Shown: piece after piece, positions 1 to 7,361 of the stretch
Layout: every line of letters begins with the position of its first letter
How positions within the stretch are numbered: position 1 is the stretch's first letter
Origin: Flavobacterium sp. N502540
GTDB lineage: Bacteria; Bacteroidota; Bacteroidia; Flavobacteriales; Flavobacteriaceae
NCBI RefSeq assembly: GCF_025947365.1
Contig: NZ_CP110012.1
Location: 682,001-746,000, forward strand
Direction: 5' to 3'
Length of the DNA: 64,000 nt
The notes under the pieces: model-generated
What the model saw: the letters and a program-made list of their open reading frames with translations, nothing else
What the model was told of the DNA's origin: nothing
The model's database searches: none
Made by a program: the position numbers and the translations under genes

Positions 1-107
1 TTAACCTGCAATGAGGCCGGAGCTGCCACATCATCCTGATCTTCACAAGATTGCAAAGAAAAAGCAAGTAAAAATAATAACAGTACAATTCTTAATATTG
101 TCTTCAT
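1..107 (-). CDS. N-terminus of a lipoprotein (partial, runs off the left edge)
   Basis: Only the first 35 codons are present. The protein begins with a Lys near the N-terminus, a long Leu/Val/Phe stretch and a lipobox ending in QSC, followed by the acidic run EDQDD. An acidic stretch just after the lipid-bearing Cys is the known export signal for surface lipoproteins in Bacteroidota, so this protein may be surface exposed. The family cannot be told from this fragment. ATG is at 105-107 on the minus strand. Confidence 0.7.
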   Translation of the reverse strand, partial: MKTILRIVLLLFLLAFSLQSCEDQDDVAAPASLQV

Positions 108-211
108 ATAGTAAATATCTATCTAGTAGTAACGTAAAAATACTATCTTTAGTTTTAACTCTAAGAATTTTATTGTTTTTTTTATTGTAAAAAAAAAAAA
201 ATTAATACCCC

Positions 212-240
212 GTGTAACAAAAATAATAGTGTCTCGTCTT
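212..240 (+). promoter_or_regulatory. Probable ECF-type promoter of the sigma factor operon
   Basis: GTGTAAC (212-218) is followed after 16 bases by CGTCTT (235-240), 34 bases before the sigma factor start. AAC-type -35 and CGTC-type -10 elements with about 16 bases between them are the known pattern for ECF sigma factors, so self-regulation is likely. No TAnnTTTG housekeeping box is seen here. Confidence 0.5.
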
Positions 241-274
241 CACTATATAAGCTAACGAATAACCAACGAATTTT

Positions 275-784
275 ATGAATCAGAATGTGTTTATAGAATT
301 AATAAATCCTTTTAAAGACAAAGTTTTTCGTCTGGCAAAAAGATTATTAACCAGTACGGAAGAGGCTGAAGATGCCACTCAGGAAGTTATGGTAAAGTTA
401 TGGAACAAAAAAGATACTCTGGATTCCTATAATAGTGTTGAAGCTGTTGCAATGACAATGACCAAGAATTATTGTCTGGACCAGTTGAAATCGAAAAGGG
501 CCGGAAATCTTAAAATCGTTCACAACAATTATACGGACCGGGAACCTCAACTGGATAAGAAGCTGGAGGATTCAAATAGTTTAGAATGGGTTGAAAAAAT
601 TATAAGCCAATTACCCGAGCAACTACAAATATTAATTCAGTTGCGGGATGTTGAACAATATGAATTTGACGAAATTGCAAAAATTGTCAATATGAACGAA
701 ACGGCTATACGCGTAGCCCTTTCAAGAGCGAGAAAAAAAATAAGAGAATCAATGGTTAATACACACAGTTATGGAATTCAATAA
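275..784 (+). CDS. RNA polymerase sigma factor, ECF family
   Basis: A 169-residue sigma-70 family protein of the short ECF type, which directs RNA polymerase to a small set of promoters. Region 2 lies at about residues 15-75 (with EEAEDATQEVMVKLW, the -10 binding helix) and region 4 at about 108-160 (helix-turn-helix around EFDEIAKIVNMNETAIRVALSR). No region 3 is present, as expected for ECF factors. The next gene overlaps its last 14 bases and encodes a membrane protein in the usual place of an anti-sigma factor. Two DUF4252 proteins follow and are probable targets. The upstream promoter looks ECF-dependent. Confidence 0.93.
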   Translation: MNQNVFIELINPFKDKVFRLAKRLLTSTEEAEDATQEVMVKLWNKKDTLDSYNSVEAVAMTMTKNYCLDQLKSKRAGNLKIVHNNYTDREPQLDKKLEDSNSLEWVEKIISQLPEQLQILIQLRDVEQYEFDEIAKIVNMNETAIRVALSRARKKIRESMVNTHSYGIQ

Positions 785-1229
785 AATAGAAAATATACTA
801 GAAAAATACTTTCAGGGAGAAACCACGATTGCCGAAGAAAATCAATTAAAAGAATATTTTTCTTCACCGGATGTTGCGCAGCATTTGGAGCAATACAAAC
901 CAATGTTTGGTTATTTCTCTCAGGTAAAAGAACAGAAATCGACGCAGACGATCCCACTAAAAACTAAAAAACGAAATGTGGCGTGGTTATCGATTGCAGC
1001 TTCAGCTGTTGTTTTACTGGGAATTGGAACCTATTTCTATACGAGCGAAAAGAATACAACTCCGGTTACAGCTCAAACGGAATTGGGAACCTATGATGAT
1101 CCGGAAGAAGCACTTGCCGCAACGCAAAAAGCTTTAGCCCTATTATCAAACAATGTTAATGTAGGTATCGAAAGTGTACAATACATTAAAGAATACGAAC
1201 AATCAAAAAACAAAATTTTTAAACAGTAA
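771..1229 (+). CDS. Single-pass membrane protein, probable anti-sigma factor
   Basis: 152 residues: a soluble acidic N-terminal part (1-65), one membrane segment at about 70-90, and a C-terminal part that would lie in the periplasm. The gene starts inside the sigma factor gene (14-base overlap), which implies translational coupling. Position, topology and size fit an anti-sigma factor holding the ECF sigma at the membrane, but there is no recognisable zinc-binding HxxxCxxC motif. The role is inferred from context and the sequence family is not recognised with certainty. Confidence 0.65.
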   Translation: MEFNKIENILEKYFQGETTIAEENQLKEYFSSPDVAQHLEQYKPMFGYFSQVKEQKSTQTIPLKTKKRNVAWLSIAASAVVLLGIGTYFYTSEKNTTPVTAQTELGTYDDPEEALAATQKALALLSNNVNVGIESVQYIKEYEQSKNKIFKQ

Positions 1230-1246
1230 TTTAAATCTCAATCCAA

Positions 1247-1822
1247 ATGAAATCAACGATTCACGAATACAGAAAAAATAATAAAATCAGCATGAGTAAA
1301 AATTTCATCATAACACTAGTTTTAGCATTTGTCAGCCACACTTTTTATGCTCAGGGAGCATTTGATAAATACGATGGTCAGGACGATGTAACCTCAGTAA
1401 TTGTAAACAAAAAAATGTTTGATTTAATGAGTAAGGTAAAAGCTGACGCTTCTGACAAAGAAACGCAACAATATATTAATCTGATAAAAAAATTAGACTA
1501 CTTAAAAGTGTTTACCACTAAAAATCCTAAAATTGAAGCTGACATGAAAGCTTCTGCAGATAAATATATAAAAACTGCCGGTTTAGAAGAATTAATGAGA
1601 GTAAACGACAGCGGTAAAAATGTTAGAATTCTAATCAAATCAGGATCAAGCGACACGCAGGTAAAAGAATTACTAATGTACATCGACGGAGCTAAGGGCA
1701 GTGAATCTGTATTACTGTCTCTTATTGGTAACTTTGACTTAAACGAAATCTCAGTACTAACAGATAAGATGCAACTTCCCGGAGGTTCTGACCTAAAAAA
1801 AGCTTCTAAAAGCAAAAAATAA
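1247..1822 (+). CDS. DUF4252 domain-containing secreted protein
   Basis: 191 residues with a Sec signal peptide ending near HTFYAQG, followed by a region typical of DUF4252 proteins, which in Flavobacteria usually sit beside an ECF sigma factor. No catalytic motif is visible and the function of the family is unknown. Two starts are possible: ATG at 1247 or ATG at 1292, which would begin directly with the signal peptide (MSKNFII). It is followed after one base by a second DUF4252 gene, so the pair probably arose by duplication. Confidence 0.8.
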   Translation: MKSTIHEYRKNNKISMSKNFIITLVLAFVSHTFYAQGAFDKYDGQDDVTSVIVNKKMFDLMSKVKADASDKETQQYINLIKKLDYLKVFTTKNPKIEADMKASADKYIKTAGLEELMRVNDSGKNVRILIKSGSSDTQVKELLMYIDGAKGSESVLLSLIGNFDLNEISVLTDKMQLPGGSDLKKASKSKK

Positions 1823-1823
1823 G

Positions 1824-2363
1824 ATGAAAGCAAACGTTATTACCTCAGCCCTATTAGTTTTACTAACTTTAGTAAGTTGTAATTCTACCCCTTCATTACA
1901 GAAGTATTTTGTTGAAAACACAGACAACAAAGATTTTATTGCACTTGACATTTCATCATCGATTCTAAATGTGGAGAAAGCAAAATTATCTGCAGAGCAA
2001 AATGAAGCTTTAAAATCATTCGATAAAATGAATATTCTGGCTTTCAAAGAAACGTCTAAAAATCAGGCGCAATTTGAAACAGAACGCGGCAAACTGAAAG
2101 AGATCCTGAAAAATCCAAAATACCAGGAATTAATGAAGGTCGGTTCAGGTAAAGACGGTGCATCGATAAGTTATGTAGGAGCTGACGACAACATCGAAGA
2201 ATTTGTGGTTTTTGCCAACAAAAAAGAAAGCGGTTTTGTAGTAGTGCGCGTGTTAGGAAAAAACATGAATCCTAATAACATTATGACCTTGATGTCGGTT
2301 ATGAAACAATCCAATATTAATATGGATCAATTAAAACCTTTGCAGCAATTAATGAAACCATAA
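1824..2363 (+). CDS. DUF4252 domain-containing lipoprotein
   Basis: 179 residues with a lipoprotein signal (lipobox LVSC, Cys at about residue 19) and then a DUF4252-type domain. It lacks the acidic run after the Cys that would mark surface export, so it may stay on the periplasmic side. It is the last gene of the sigma factor operon, followed by a good terminator. The regulated genes of this ECF factor may be these two proteins themselves. Function unknown. Confidence 0.8.
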   Translation: MKANVITSALLVLLTLVSCNSTPSLQKYFVENTDNKDFIALDISSSILNVEKAKLSAEQNEALKSFDKMNILAFKETSKNQAQFETERGKLKEILKNPKYQELMKVGSGKDGASISYVGADDNIEEFVVFANKKESGFVVVRVLGKNMNPNNIMTLMSVMKQSNINMDQLKPLQQLMKP

Positions 2364-2389
2364 CACCTTACTTTATATTAAAACAAGAG

Positions 2390-2414
2390 AGCTCCGTAAT
2401 CCGGGGCTTTTTTT
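2390..2414 (+). terminator. Rho-independent terminator of the sigma factor operon
   Basis: AGCTCCG (2390-2396) pairs with CGGGGCT (2402-2408), including one G-U pair, and is followed by a run of seven T. Confidence 0.85.
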
Positions 2415-2462
2415 ATTTAACATTTTTAGAAGATTATACTGAATAATATTGCTTGCGTTTGT

Positions 2463-2492
2463 TTTGAGATGACCTGAATTTATCTATATTTG
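2463..2492 (+). promoter_or_regulatory. Housekeeping promoter of the YiaA/B-like gene
   Basis: TTTG (2463-2466), an 18-base spacer and TATATTTG (2485-2492) match the Bacteroidota -33/-7 pattern. The box lies on top of an in-frame TTG at 2490, which rules out that codon as the start and supports ATG at 2526. Confidence 0.7.
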
Positions 2493-2525
2493 TTCATCAA
2501 CCAAAACAAAATTATTAAACTAAGT

Positions 2526-2924
2526 ATGGTACAAAAAACGTCGAACGCCTTTATAGCGGCATCATGGGTAGCTCTTGGAGCAGGAACAGTTGGATTTATA
2601 GTAGGACTTGCAAGAGCCGAAATGCTTTTAAACGAAAAAGGATATTATTTCACCGTTTTAATGTTTGGCCTTTTTGCCGTTGTCTCCTTACAAAAAAGTG
2701 TGAGAGACAGGCTGGAAAAACTTCCGGTAACCGATATGTATTATGGAATCTGCTGGTTCGGAACTCTTTTATCTATTGTATTACTAATCGTTGGCCTATG
2801 GAATGCTACGATCTTACCAAGTGAAAAAGGTTTTTATGCTTTTGCTTTTTTATTGGCTCTTTTTGGAGCTATTTCGGTACAAAAAAACACGAGAGACAAT
2901 ATGGCGTACTCTTCAAATGAATAA
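2526..2924 (+). CDS. YiaA/YiaB-type inner membrane protein
   Basis: 132 residues when started at ATG 2526. Two homologous halves each contain two membrane segments and a conserved end (LQKSVRDRLE in the first, VQKNTRDNM in the second), which is the double two-helix layout of the YiaA/YiaB family. The function of the family is not established. The gene is alone, with its own promoter and terminator. Confidence 0.8.
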   Translation: MVQKTSNAFIAASWVALGAGTVGFIVGLARAEMLLNEKGYYFTVLMFGLFAVVSLQKSVRDRLEKLPVTDMYYGICWFGTLLSIVLLIVGLWNATILPSEKGFYAFAFLLALFGAISVQKNTRDNMAYSSNE

Positions 2925-2970
2925 TATTTTAACTAGAATTAATCAAAAACAACTTCCAAAATTAACCATA

Positions 2971-2998
2971 AAAAGCTTCTTAATTGAAGCTTTTTTTT
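2971..2998 (+). terminator. Rho-independent terminator
   Basis: AAAAGCTTC (2971-2979) pairs with GAAGCTTTT (2986-2994), followed by a T run. Confidence 0.85.
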
Positions 2999-3165
2999 GT
3001 GGTTAAAATTATTTACAACATCTTTTACTATTGTTTCACTAAACAATTTCAGCTACCAGATAAATCCGTTTTCTTGCCGGAAATTACATCATTACCTCCA
3101 TTTATTACAAATAAATAAAAGATTATTCCTGATAAAACTATTTTTGTAAGTAAATACTTTATTTT

Positions 3166-4299
3166 ATGAAAAAAATTCTCCTCTTAGCTTTATTATCAGC
3201 CTTTGGCCTTAATGCACAAACCGCTACAGATTATTTTACAGAATTTCCTATAAAGCCATACGACATCCCATTTGGTCTTGTGTTTGATTCAACTGGAAAC
3301 TTATATGTTGCTAATAATGATTATCATAATTCTTTAGGAATTACCAAAATAACTCCAAATCTGGTTCAAAGTACTTTTATTTCATTAAAAAAATTTCCTA
3401 GGCAAATAGCTCTTGATACTAACAAAAATTTTTGGGTAATCAGTCGTACTAGTAATGATTATGAAACTTTTTCAGGTGAAAACGAAGTTACCAAAATAAC
3501 CCCTGACGGCGATGTAACAAGTTATACTACTCCTGCAGACATATGGGGAATTGCTATCGATGCAACGGGAAACGTTTTTTATTCAGAAAGGACCGGGAAA
3601 ATTCAAAAAATAAGTACAACAGGAGAAATTAGCACCTTTTTTTCAGATCCTGCTACTCTTAAATCCCCATCAGGATTAACTTTTGATAAGGCAGGAAATT
3701 TATTCGTTATTGATGAAGGTGATGGTAATAATCCCCTTAGAAAAATAAATCCAGCCGGTGTCCTTACAAAAATTCCTGCGACTTTTGAAAAGACATCACA
3801 AATAAAAAAAAATGGATACCTCTCTTTTGCTTCAAATGGTGACTTATATATTTCTGCAACTACAGATGATTATTCTGCTAAAATTTTTCGTTTACCTGCT
3901 GATGATGTAAATAGTAAGCCAATACTATTTTACAATGTTCCTACCTACAATAGAATTAATGGAATAACTATTTACAATGGAAATCTTTATGCAAGTTTAT
4001 ATATAGAAAGCCAAAGTAAAGTAGTAAAAATAGCAACTCAAATTCTGGGAGTTGAGAACGCCACCAAATCTATTACCAAAGACATTATAGTCTACCCAAA
4101 TCCTGCAAGCGACTATTTGTCTATTGATAGTAAAAATGAAGTTGTTGAATCAATCCAATTATTCGACCTTACCGGACACCTACTTAAAAGCTACAAACCT
4201 TCTGAAGTCAAAGAAGATAAAATCGCTTTACCGGCTTTAACTTCCGGAAATTATATTTTAAAAATTAACAATACTTCTAAAAAGATTACAATCAATTAA
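3166..4299 (+). CDS. Secreted NHL/SMP-30-type beta-propeller protein with type IX sorting domain
   Basis: 377 residues. A signal peptide ends at NAQT (about residue 18). Residues 25-300 hold repeated strands with the pattern GI/GL-F/Y-D-x-x-G-N-L-Y/F-V (for example GLVFDSTGNLYVA and GLTFDKAGNLFVI), typical of NHL or SMP-30-like propellers that bind ligands or sugars or hydrolyse lactones. The last 70 residues (from VYPNPASDYL to the C-terminus) form a type A sorting domain of the type IX secretion system, so the protein is moved through the outer membrane and probably tethered at the surface. The substrate is unknown. It stands alone with a terminator behind it. Confidence 0.85.
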   Translation: MKKILLLALLSAFGLNAQTATDYFTEFPIKPYDIPFGLVFDSTGNLYVANNDYHNSLGITKITPNLVQSTFISLKKFPRQIALDTNKNFWVISRTSNDYETFSGENEVTKITPDGDVTSYTTPADIWGIAIDATGNVFYSERTGKIQKISTTGEISTFFSDPATLKSPSGLTFDKAGNLFVIDEGDGNNPLRKINPAGVLTKIPATFEKTSQIKKNGYLSFASNGDLYISATTDDYSAKIFRLPADDVNSKPILFYNVPTYNRINGITIYNGNLYASLYIESQSKVVKIATQILGVENATKSITKDIIVYPNPASDYLSIDSKNEVVESIQLFDLTGHLLKSYKPSEVKEDKIALPALTSGNYILKINNTSKKITIN

Positions 4300-4320
4300 A
4301 CACCTCCTTAAACTAAAAAA

Positions 4321-4345
4321 AGCTCCACAACTGGAGCTTTTTTTA
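4321..4345 (+). terminator. Rho-independent terminator
   Basis: AGCTCCA (4321-4327) pairs perfectly with TGGAGCT (4332-4338), loop CAAC, then a T run. An almost identical hairpin lies at 9191-9210 on the other side of the peptide island. Confidence 0.9.
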
Positions 4346-4990
4346 TTAAAGTTAAGTCATACTAAGAACTAATCAATTTCCTTTAATAATCGCTAAACTT
4401 GTTATGCTAGTCGCAAAAACAAAGTCAGATTGGATTAGAAGCTTCGCTATAAAGCTTTTATTTGTCATGTACTTATCAGAGTTGTATGTTTTCTTTAATT
4501 TATTGTGATTGCTTGGAGAGCTTAAAGAAATACTTGGGAAGGATAAATATCTAAAATTGCCTGAGATAAAGTATTATCAATGCTAGTTATTCAGAATAAT
4601 TTTAAGTCCTTTATGAGAGATTATCTTTACTGGAATAAGGTTAATCGATTGATTATAGCTTTTTTGCAAAGTTAATCGCGTAGATAATAGGTTGTGTTTC
4701 TATTGTAATTACTGGTTGTAATTGCAAAATATATAGTTTAAGTGTTTGTTTTTTTAGGTAAATATGGAATCATTCGTTTGAGATAAAGTTTATGAAACAG
4801 TATGGATTTATTTCCAATATGCTAGAGAAAAGCAGATTCAACAGGTGGTTGCATAAGGTTACATAAAACTAGGTATAGAATTGTTTGAGATTGAAAGTCC
4901 TTGTATCTGTCAGATATTACAATATCATGACCAGATATTACAATATTACACCGATTATTTAAAACGGTGAAAAATTTAAAAATTAATGTG
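4346..4990. other. Long AT-rich gene-free region upstream of the peptide island
   Basis: About 650 bases without a convincing gene, unusually long for this compact segment. A 34-codon ORF at 4404 (with a hydrophobic stretch) has no support. Visible structure is limited to the 15-bp direct repeats at 4911-4946 and a small inverted repeat CACCG/CGGTG at 4948-4968 just upstream of a -7 box. The length and composition suggest regulatory DNA or the scar of an insertion. Confidence 0.4.
4911..4946 (+). promoter_or_regulatory. Tandem 15-bp direct repeats, probable activator operator
   Basis: CAGATATTACAATAT occurs at 4911-4925 and again, identical, at 4932-4946. The repeat period is 21 bp, two helical turns, so a dimer would contact the same face of DNA. 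The repeats end about 45 bases before the -7 box at 4992. Paired direct repeats with a period near 21 bp upstream of peptide genes are typical of LytTR-type response regulators. Which regulator binds here is unknown. Confidence 0.55.
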
Positions 4991-4991
4991 T

Positions 4992-4999
4992 TAGATTTG
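4992..4999 (+). promoter_or_regulatory. -7 box of the peptide operon
   Basis: TAGATTTG matches TAnnTTTG, 44 bases before the first peptide start. No clear TTG lies about 19-21 bases upstream, so the promoter may need an activator, which fits the direct repeats upstream. Confidence 0.5.
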
Positions 5000-5043
5000 G
5001 CAAATAAATCAGAATAATAGTGTTAATTAAAATAATAAGAAAC

Positions 5044-5175
5044 ATGAAAACAGAAAAAGAAAAAAAGTTATTAGAAAAATTTAAGATTGAAGAACTGGAA
5101 AGAAGATTTGAATTTAGTTCTTGGAACAATTTTTCAAAGAACATGGGAAAATCATCACCAGGTAGTAGTCACTGA
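5044..5175 (+). CDS. Putative precursor peptide 1 (43 aa)
   Basis: 43 residues, highly charged at the N-terminus. Residues 6-27 match residues 4-25 of the second peptide, with 15 of 22 positions identical and the rest conservative: EKK-hydrophobic pair-EKF-x-hydrophobic-EELE-basic-R-aromatic-EF-S/A-SW. After the shared Trp27 the tail (NNFSKNMGKSSPGSSH) is unrelated to the other peptide. A conserved leader and variable tail in tandem copies next to modification-type enzymes is typical of ribosomally made, modified peptides. There is no double-Gly site and no Cys. The start ATG 5044 lies 45 bases after the -7 box. Its reality as a gene is inferred from the conservation between copies. Confidence 0.65.
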   Translation: MKTEKEKKLLEKFKIEELERRFEFSSWNNFSKNMGKSSPGSSH

Positions 5176-5242
5176 TTTATTTTAAATCAAGTATAAGAGT
5201 AGGTACACTAAATATAATTTTTAACATTAAAAACTGTATAAA

Positions 5243-5356
5243 ATGGAAACAGAAAAAAAAATAATCGAAAAATTTCAAGTAGAAGAATTGGAGAAAAGAT
5301 ATGAATTTGCTAGTTGGACAAGTAATAAAAGTAGGAAATATGATCCCTTGTTCTGA
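5243..5356 (+). CDS. Putative precursor peptide 2 (37 aa)
   Basis: 37 residues and the tandem paralogue of the 43-residue peptide 67 bases upstream. The leader is METEKKIIEKFQVEELEKRY, followed by EFASW (Trp25), and the tail TSNKSRKYDPLF differs completely from the first peptide. Conservation stops exactly at the Trp, so Trp may be the modification site or the first core residue. A dibasic KR lies five residues before Trp. A strong hairpin follows, and then the enzyme genes on the same strand. Confidence 0.65.
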   Translation: METEKKIIEKFQVEELEKRYEFASWTSNKSRKYDPLF

Positions 5357-5411
5357 TCTCCTCTTCTTTTTATAGAAATTTAAGAAAACTTGAAAAAATA
5401 AGATAAAAAAA

Positions 5412-5457
5412 TGATCATCAAAAAAGGGAGCAATTATGTTCCCTTTTTTGATGATCA
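5412..5457 (+). terminator. Strong hairpin between the peptide genes and the enzyme genes (terminator or attenuator)
   Basis: An 18-bp perfect inverted repeat, 5412-5429 with 5440-5457, loop of 10 bases, containing A6 and T6 runs in the stem. It ends only 15 bases before the ATG of the prenyl synthase gene and no -7 box is seen after it. Partial read-through would give many peptide transcripts and few enzyme transcripts, as is usual in peptide-modification operons. Confidence 0.7.
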
Positions 5458-5472
5458 CAATTAACAATAAAA

Positions 5473-6549
5473 ATGAAATTTAAAAATTATGTGGAGGGGT
5501 TGGATATATCAGATGTTTTCAAAAAACGAATTTTGAACATTGATTTTATAAATGCCAACCCTGTTTACTATCAAAACTACCCTTCTCTTTTTGCAAATGT
5601 TTTTGCTATAAAAAAAAGCAGCCTCGATTTGCTCAATATAGCTGGATATTTTTGTTATCAGTCAACATTGTATGTTGATGATCTAATAGATGAAAAAGAA
5701 CTATCTGTATTCCCTTTAATATCCGTTTGCCAGGAAGAAAGCATAAAATTATTAACACATCTGTTTGGTTTGAAACATCCTTTTTGGGAATTATGGAATT
5801 CCAGAAAAAACGAATATTTTCAAGCGGTTTTATTAGAAAAAGAACTATTTAAGAAGAAAATCGTAACAATAAAAGAATATGAAATTTTAGCAGATCAAAA
5901 ATCTGCATTTGGTAAAGTTGCGATAGATTGTTTGTATAGCCTTGATAGTAATTGTGATACTACGTTATATGAAAAACTGCATCTTTCTCATAAATACTTT
6001 TCTGTTGCCTTTCAACTAAATGATGATGTAAAAGATTTAAAAGAAGATATTGTAAATGGGCAATTTAATTGGGCTGTTGCTCTTTTAAAAAAAGAAAACC
6101 TAACCGAAAAGGATCCTGCAATACTGGAAAAATATCTCTATTTAAGGGGGATTTCCAAACAAATGTTTCTGTTAGGAATTGAATATTGTGACAAATCTTT
6201 GAACATTGTCAAAGATATAGATGTTCCAAAATGGAAGGAAATAGTGGAAGATTTCAAAAAAGCTTTTAGTAAAGCCATCTATGAATTTGAAAATTATTTA
6301 GAAGTTTTAGTAACAGAAATAAACATGTCTAAAAAAATTGTAGTATCAAATTCCATTAAAGAATCTATACCGCTGGCAATCCAGTTTATAAAATCGAAAC
6401 AAAAAGATAATGGCTCATGGCACGAATATATCAATCAGGGTGGTATTAGTACTGTTTGGTCGACATCATTTATCCTATCTAAAATATCTGCTAACCCACA
6501 TTTAAAATTAGTTTTTAAAAAGAGATTTCAGACGCTTTGTCTTTTTTAA
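5473..6549 (+). CDS. Polyprenyl synthetase-like enzyme fused to the start of a terpene-cyclase-like domain (frameshifted)
   Basis: 358 residues. Residues 1-280 are an all-helical isoprenyl synthase-like domain with both Asp-rich motifs: DDLID (69-73) and DDVKD (184-188), which bind Mg-diphosphate. This is the fold of trans-prenyl synthases and of ComQ, which prenylates the ComX peptide. From about residue 285 a second domain begins with a QW-type repeat (QKDNGSW, 310-316) of alpha/alpha-barrel cyclases. The frame then ends at 6549. Adding one A to the A5 run at 6517-6521 joins it smoothly to the next ORF (FKK-EISDALSFLSQN), giving one protein of about 629 residues. Alternatively the cyclase could start separately at ATG 6325. 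Confidence 0.7.
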   Translation: MKFKNYVEGLDISDVFKKRILNIDFINANPVYYQNYPSLFANVFAIKKSSLDLLNIAGYFCYQSTLYVDDLIDEKELSVFPLISVCQEESIKLLTHLFGLKHPFWELWNSRKNEYFQAVLLEKELFKKKIVTIKEYEILADQKSAFGKVAIDCLYSLDSNCDTTLYEKLHLSHKYFSVAFQLNDDVKDLKEDIVNGQFNWAVALLKKENLTEKDPAILEKYLYLRGISKQMFLLGIEYCDKSLNIVKDIDVPKWKEIVEDFKKAFSKAIYEFENYLEVLVTEINMSKKIVVSNSIKESIPLAIQFIKSKQKDNGSWHEYINQGGISTVWSTSFILSKISANPHLKLVFKKRFQTLCLF

Positions 6550-7361
6550 GCCAAAACACTATAAACGAATTGTGGGATTATAATACTACTTGGACTGAAG
6601 ATGCCGACTCAACAAATTTTGCTTTTTTATCTTATTTATACAATGGCAAAAAGATATCAACAACGCTTTTAAATAAATGGAAGATGCTGTTTCAAAAAGA
6701 AAACGGGGGCTTTTCTACTTATTCTCGTGATAGTAAAATCCTCACGTTGCTCAATGAGAAAGAGGAAGTTAATATTAAAGGATGGTTAAGCGTACATGAT
6801 TGTGTTAGCGCTGTAAGTTTCTACTTTCTGGCCAATCAAGACAAAAATGAAGAGTCTTTTCTAAGAGTTAAATCCTATTTTGATAGCAATTTTAAGAAAC
6901 TAAATTCCTATTGGTGGACAAGTGATATTTATACCTATTATTATTTGTCTAAAACCTACAAACTACTAAATGAGAAAGAGAAGCTAGATTCTATCATTAG
7001 TAAAATAAAAGAAAAACAGAATAAAAATGGTAGTTTTTCAGATAAATATGGTGAAAATTATTTTTATACAGGATTAGCTTTAGAAATTTTATTGCTGGGA
7101 GATGACGGCAATTTGGAGAAACAAATAAAAAAAGGAGTAAATTATCTTTTAGATATGCAATATACTGATGGTTCATGGAAAGAATCTCATTCCCTGCAAA
7201 TGCCCTATGCAAATGTCGTAATCCCCTCAAATACTTATTTCCCAGTTGCAAATTATGGGATGAATGTTCGTGCAAATGAATTTGGAAGGCTTTTTACAAC
7301 AGCTGCAATTTTAAATTTTTTAACAAGCTATATACAAAAATATGATTCCGGTACTTTCTAA
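6537..7361 (+). CDS. Class II terpene-cyclase-like domain (continuation of the upstream ORF)
   Basis: 274 residues from a TTG at 6537; the open frame reaches back to 6519. It contains WTEDADSTNFAF (residues 19-30), which resembles the catalytic Asp motif DxDD/DxD(S/T)T of squalene-hopene and class II diterpene cyclases. It also has QW-like repeats: QKENGGF (53-59), KQNKNGSF near 161-168 and DMQYTDGSW nearer the C-terminus. These enzymes cyclise isoprenoids by protonation. No credible start of its own is seen and the first QW repeat lies in the upstream ORF, so this is most likely the second part of one gene. The following protease gene overlaps its end by 20 bases. Confidence 0.65.
   Translation: MSFLSQNTINELWDYNTTWTEDADSTNFAFLSYLYNGKKISTTLLNKWKMLFQKENGGFSTYSRDSKILTLLNEKEEVNIKGWLSVHDCVSAVSFYFLANQDKNEESFLRVKSYFDSNFKKLNSYWWTSDIYTYYYLSKTYKLLNEKEKLDSIISKIKEKQNKNGSFSDKYGENYFYTGLALEILLLGDDGNLEKQIKKGVNYLLDMQYTDGSWKESHSLQMPYANVVIPSNTYFPVANYGMNVRANEFGRLFTTAAILNFLTSYIQKYDSGTF

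Noticed and set aside
4404..4508. A 34-codon ORF with a hydrophobic stretch upstream of the peptides
   Set aside because: No similarity to the two peptides, no promoter box nearby and no repeated structure; chance ORF in AT-rich DNA.
5177..5467. A 96-residue minus-strand ORF opposite peptide 2
   Set aside because: It overlaps the 37-residue peptide and the hairpin, is rich in Phe/Ile from antisense of Lys/Glu codons and has no family resemblance.
6511..6550. Programmed -1 ribosomal frameshift in the prenyl synthase/cyclase gene
   Set aside because: The site reads T-AAA-AAG with only five A. Slipping back by one puts a lysine tRNA on TAA, so the canonical X-XXY-YYZ heptamer is not satisfied. 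An indel or transcript slippage explains it better.
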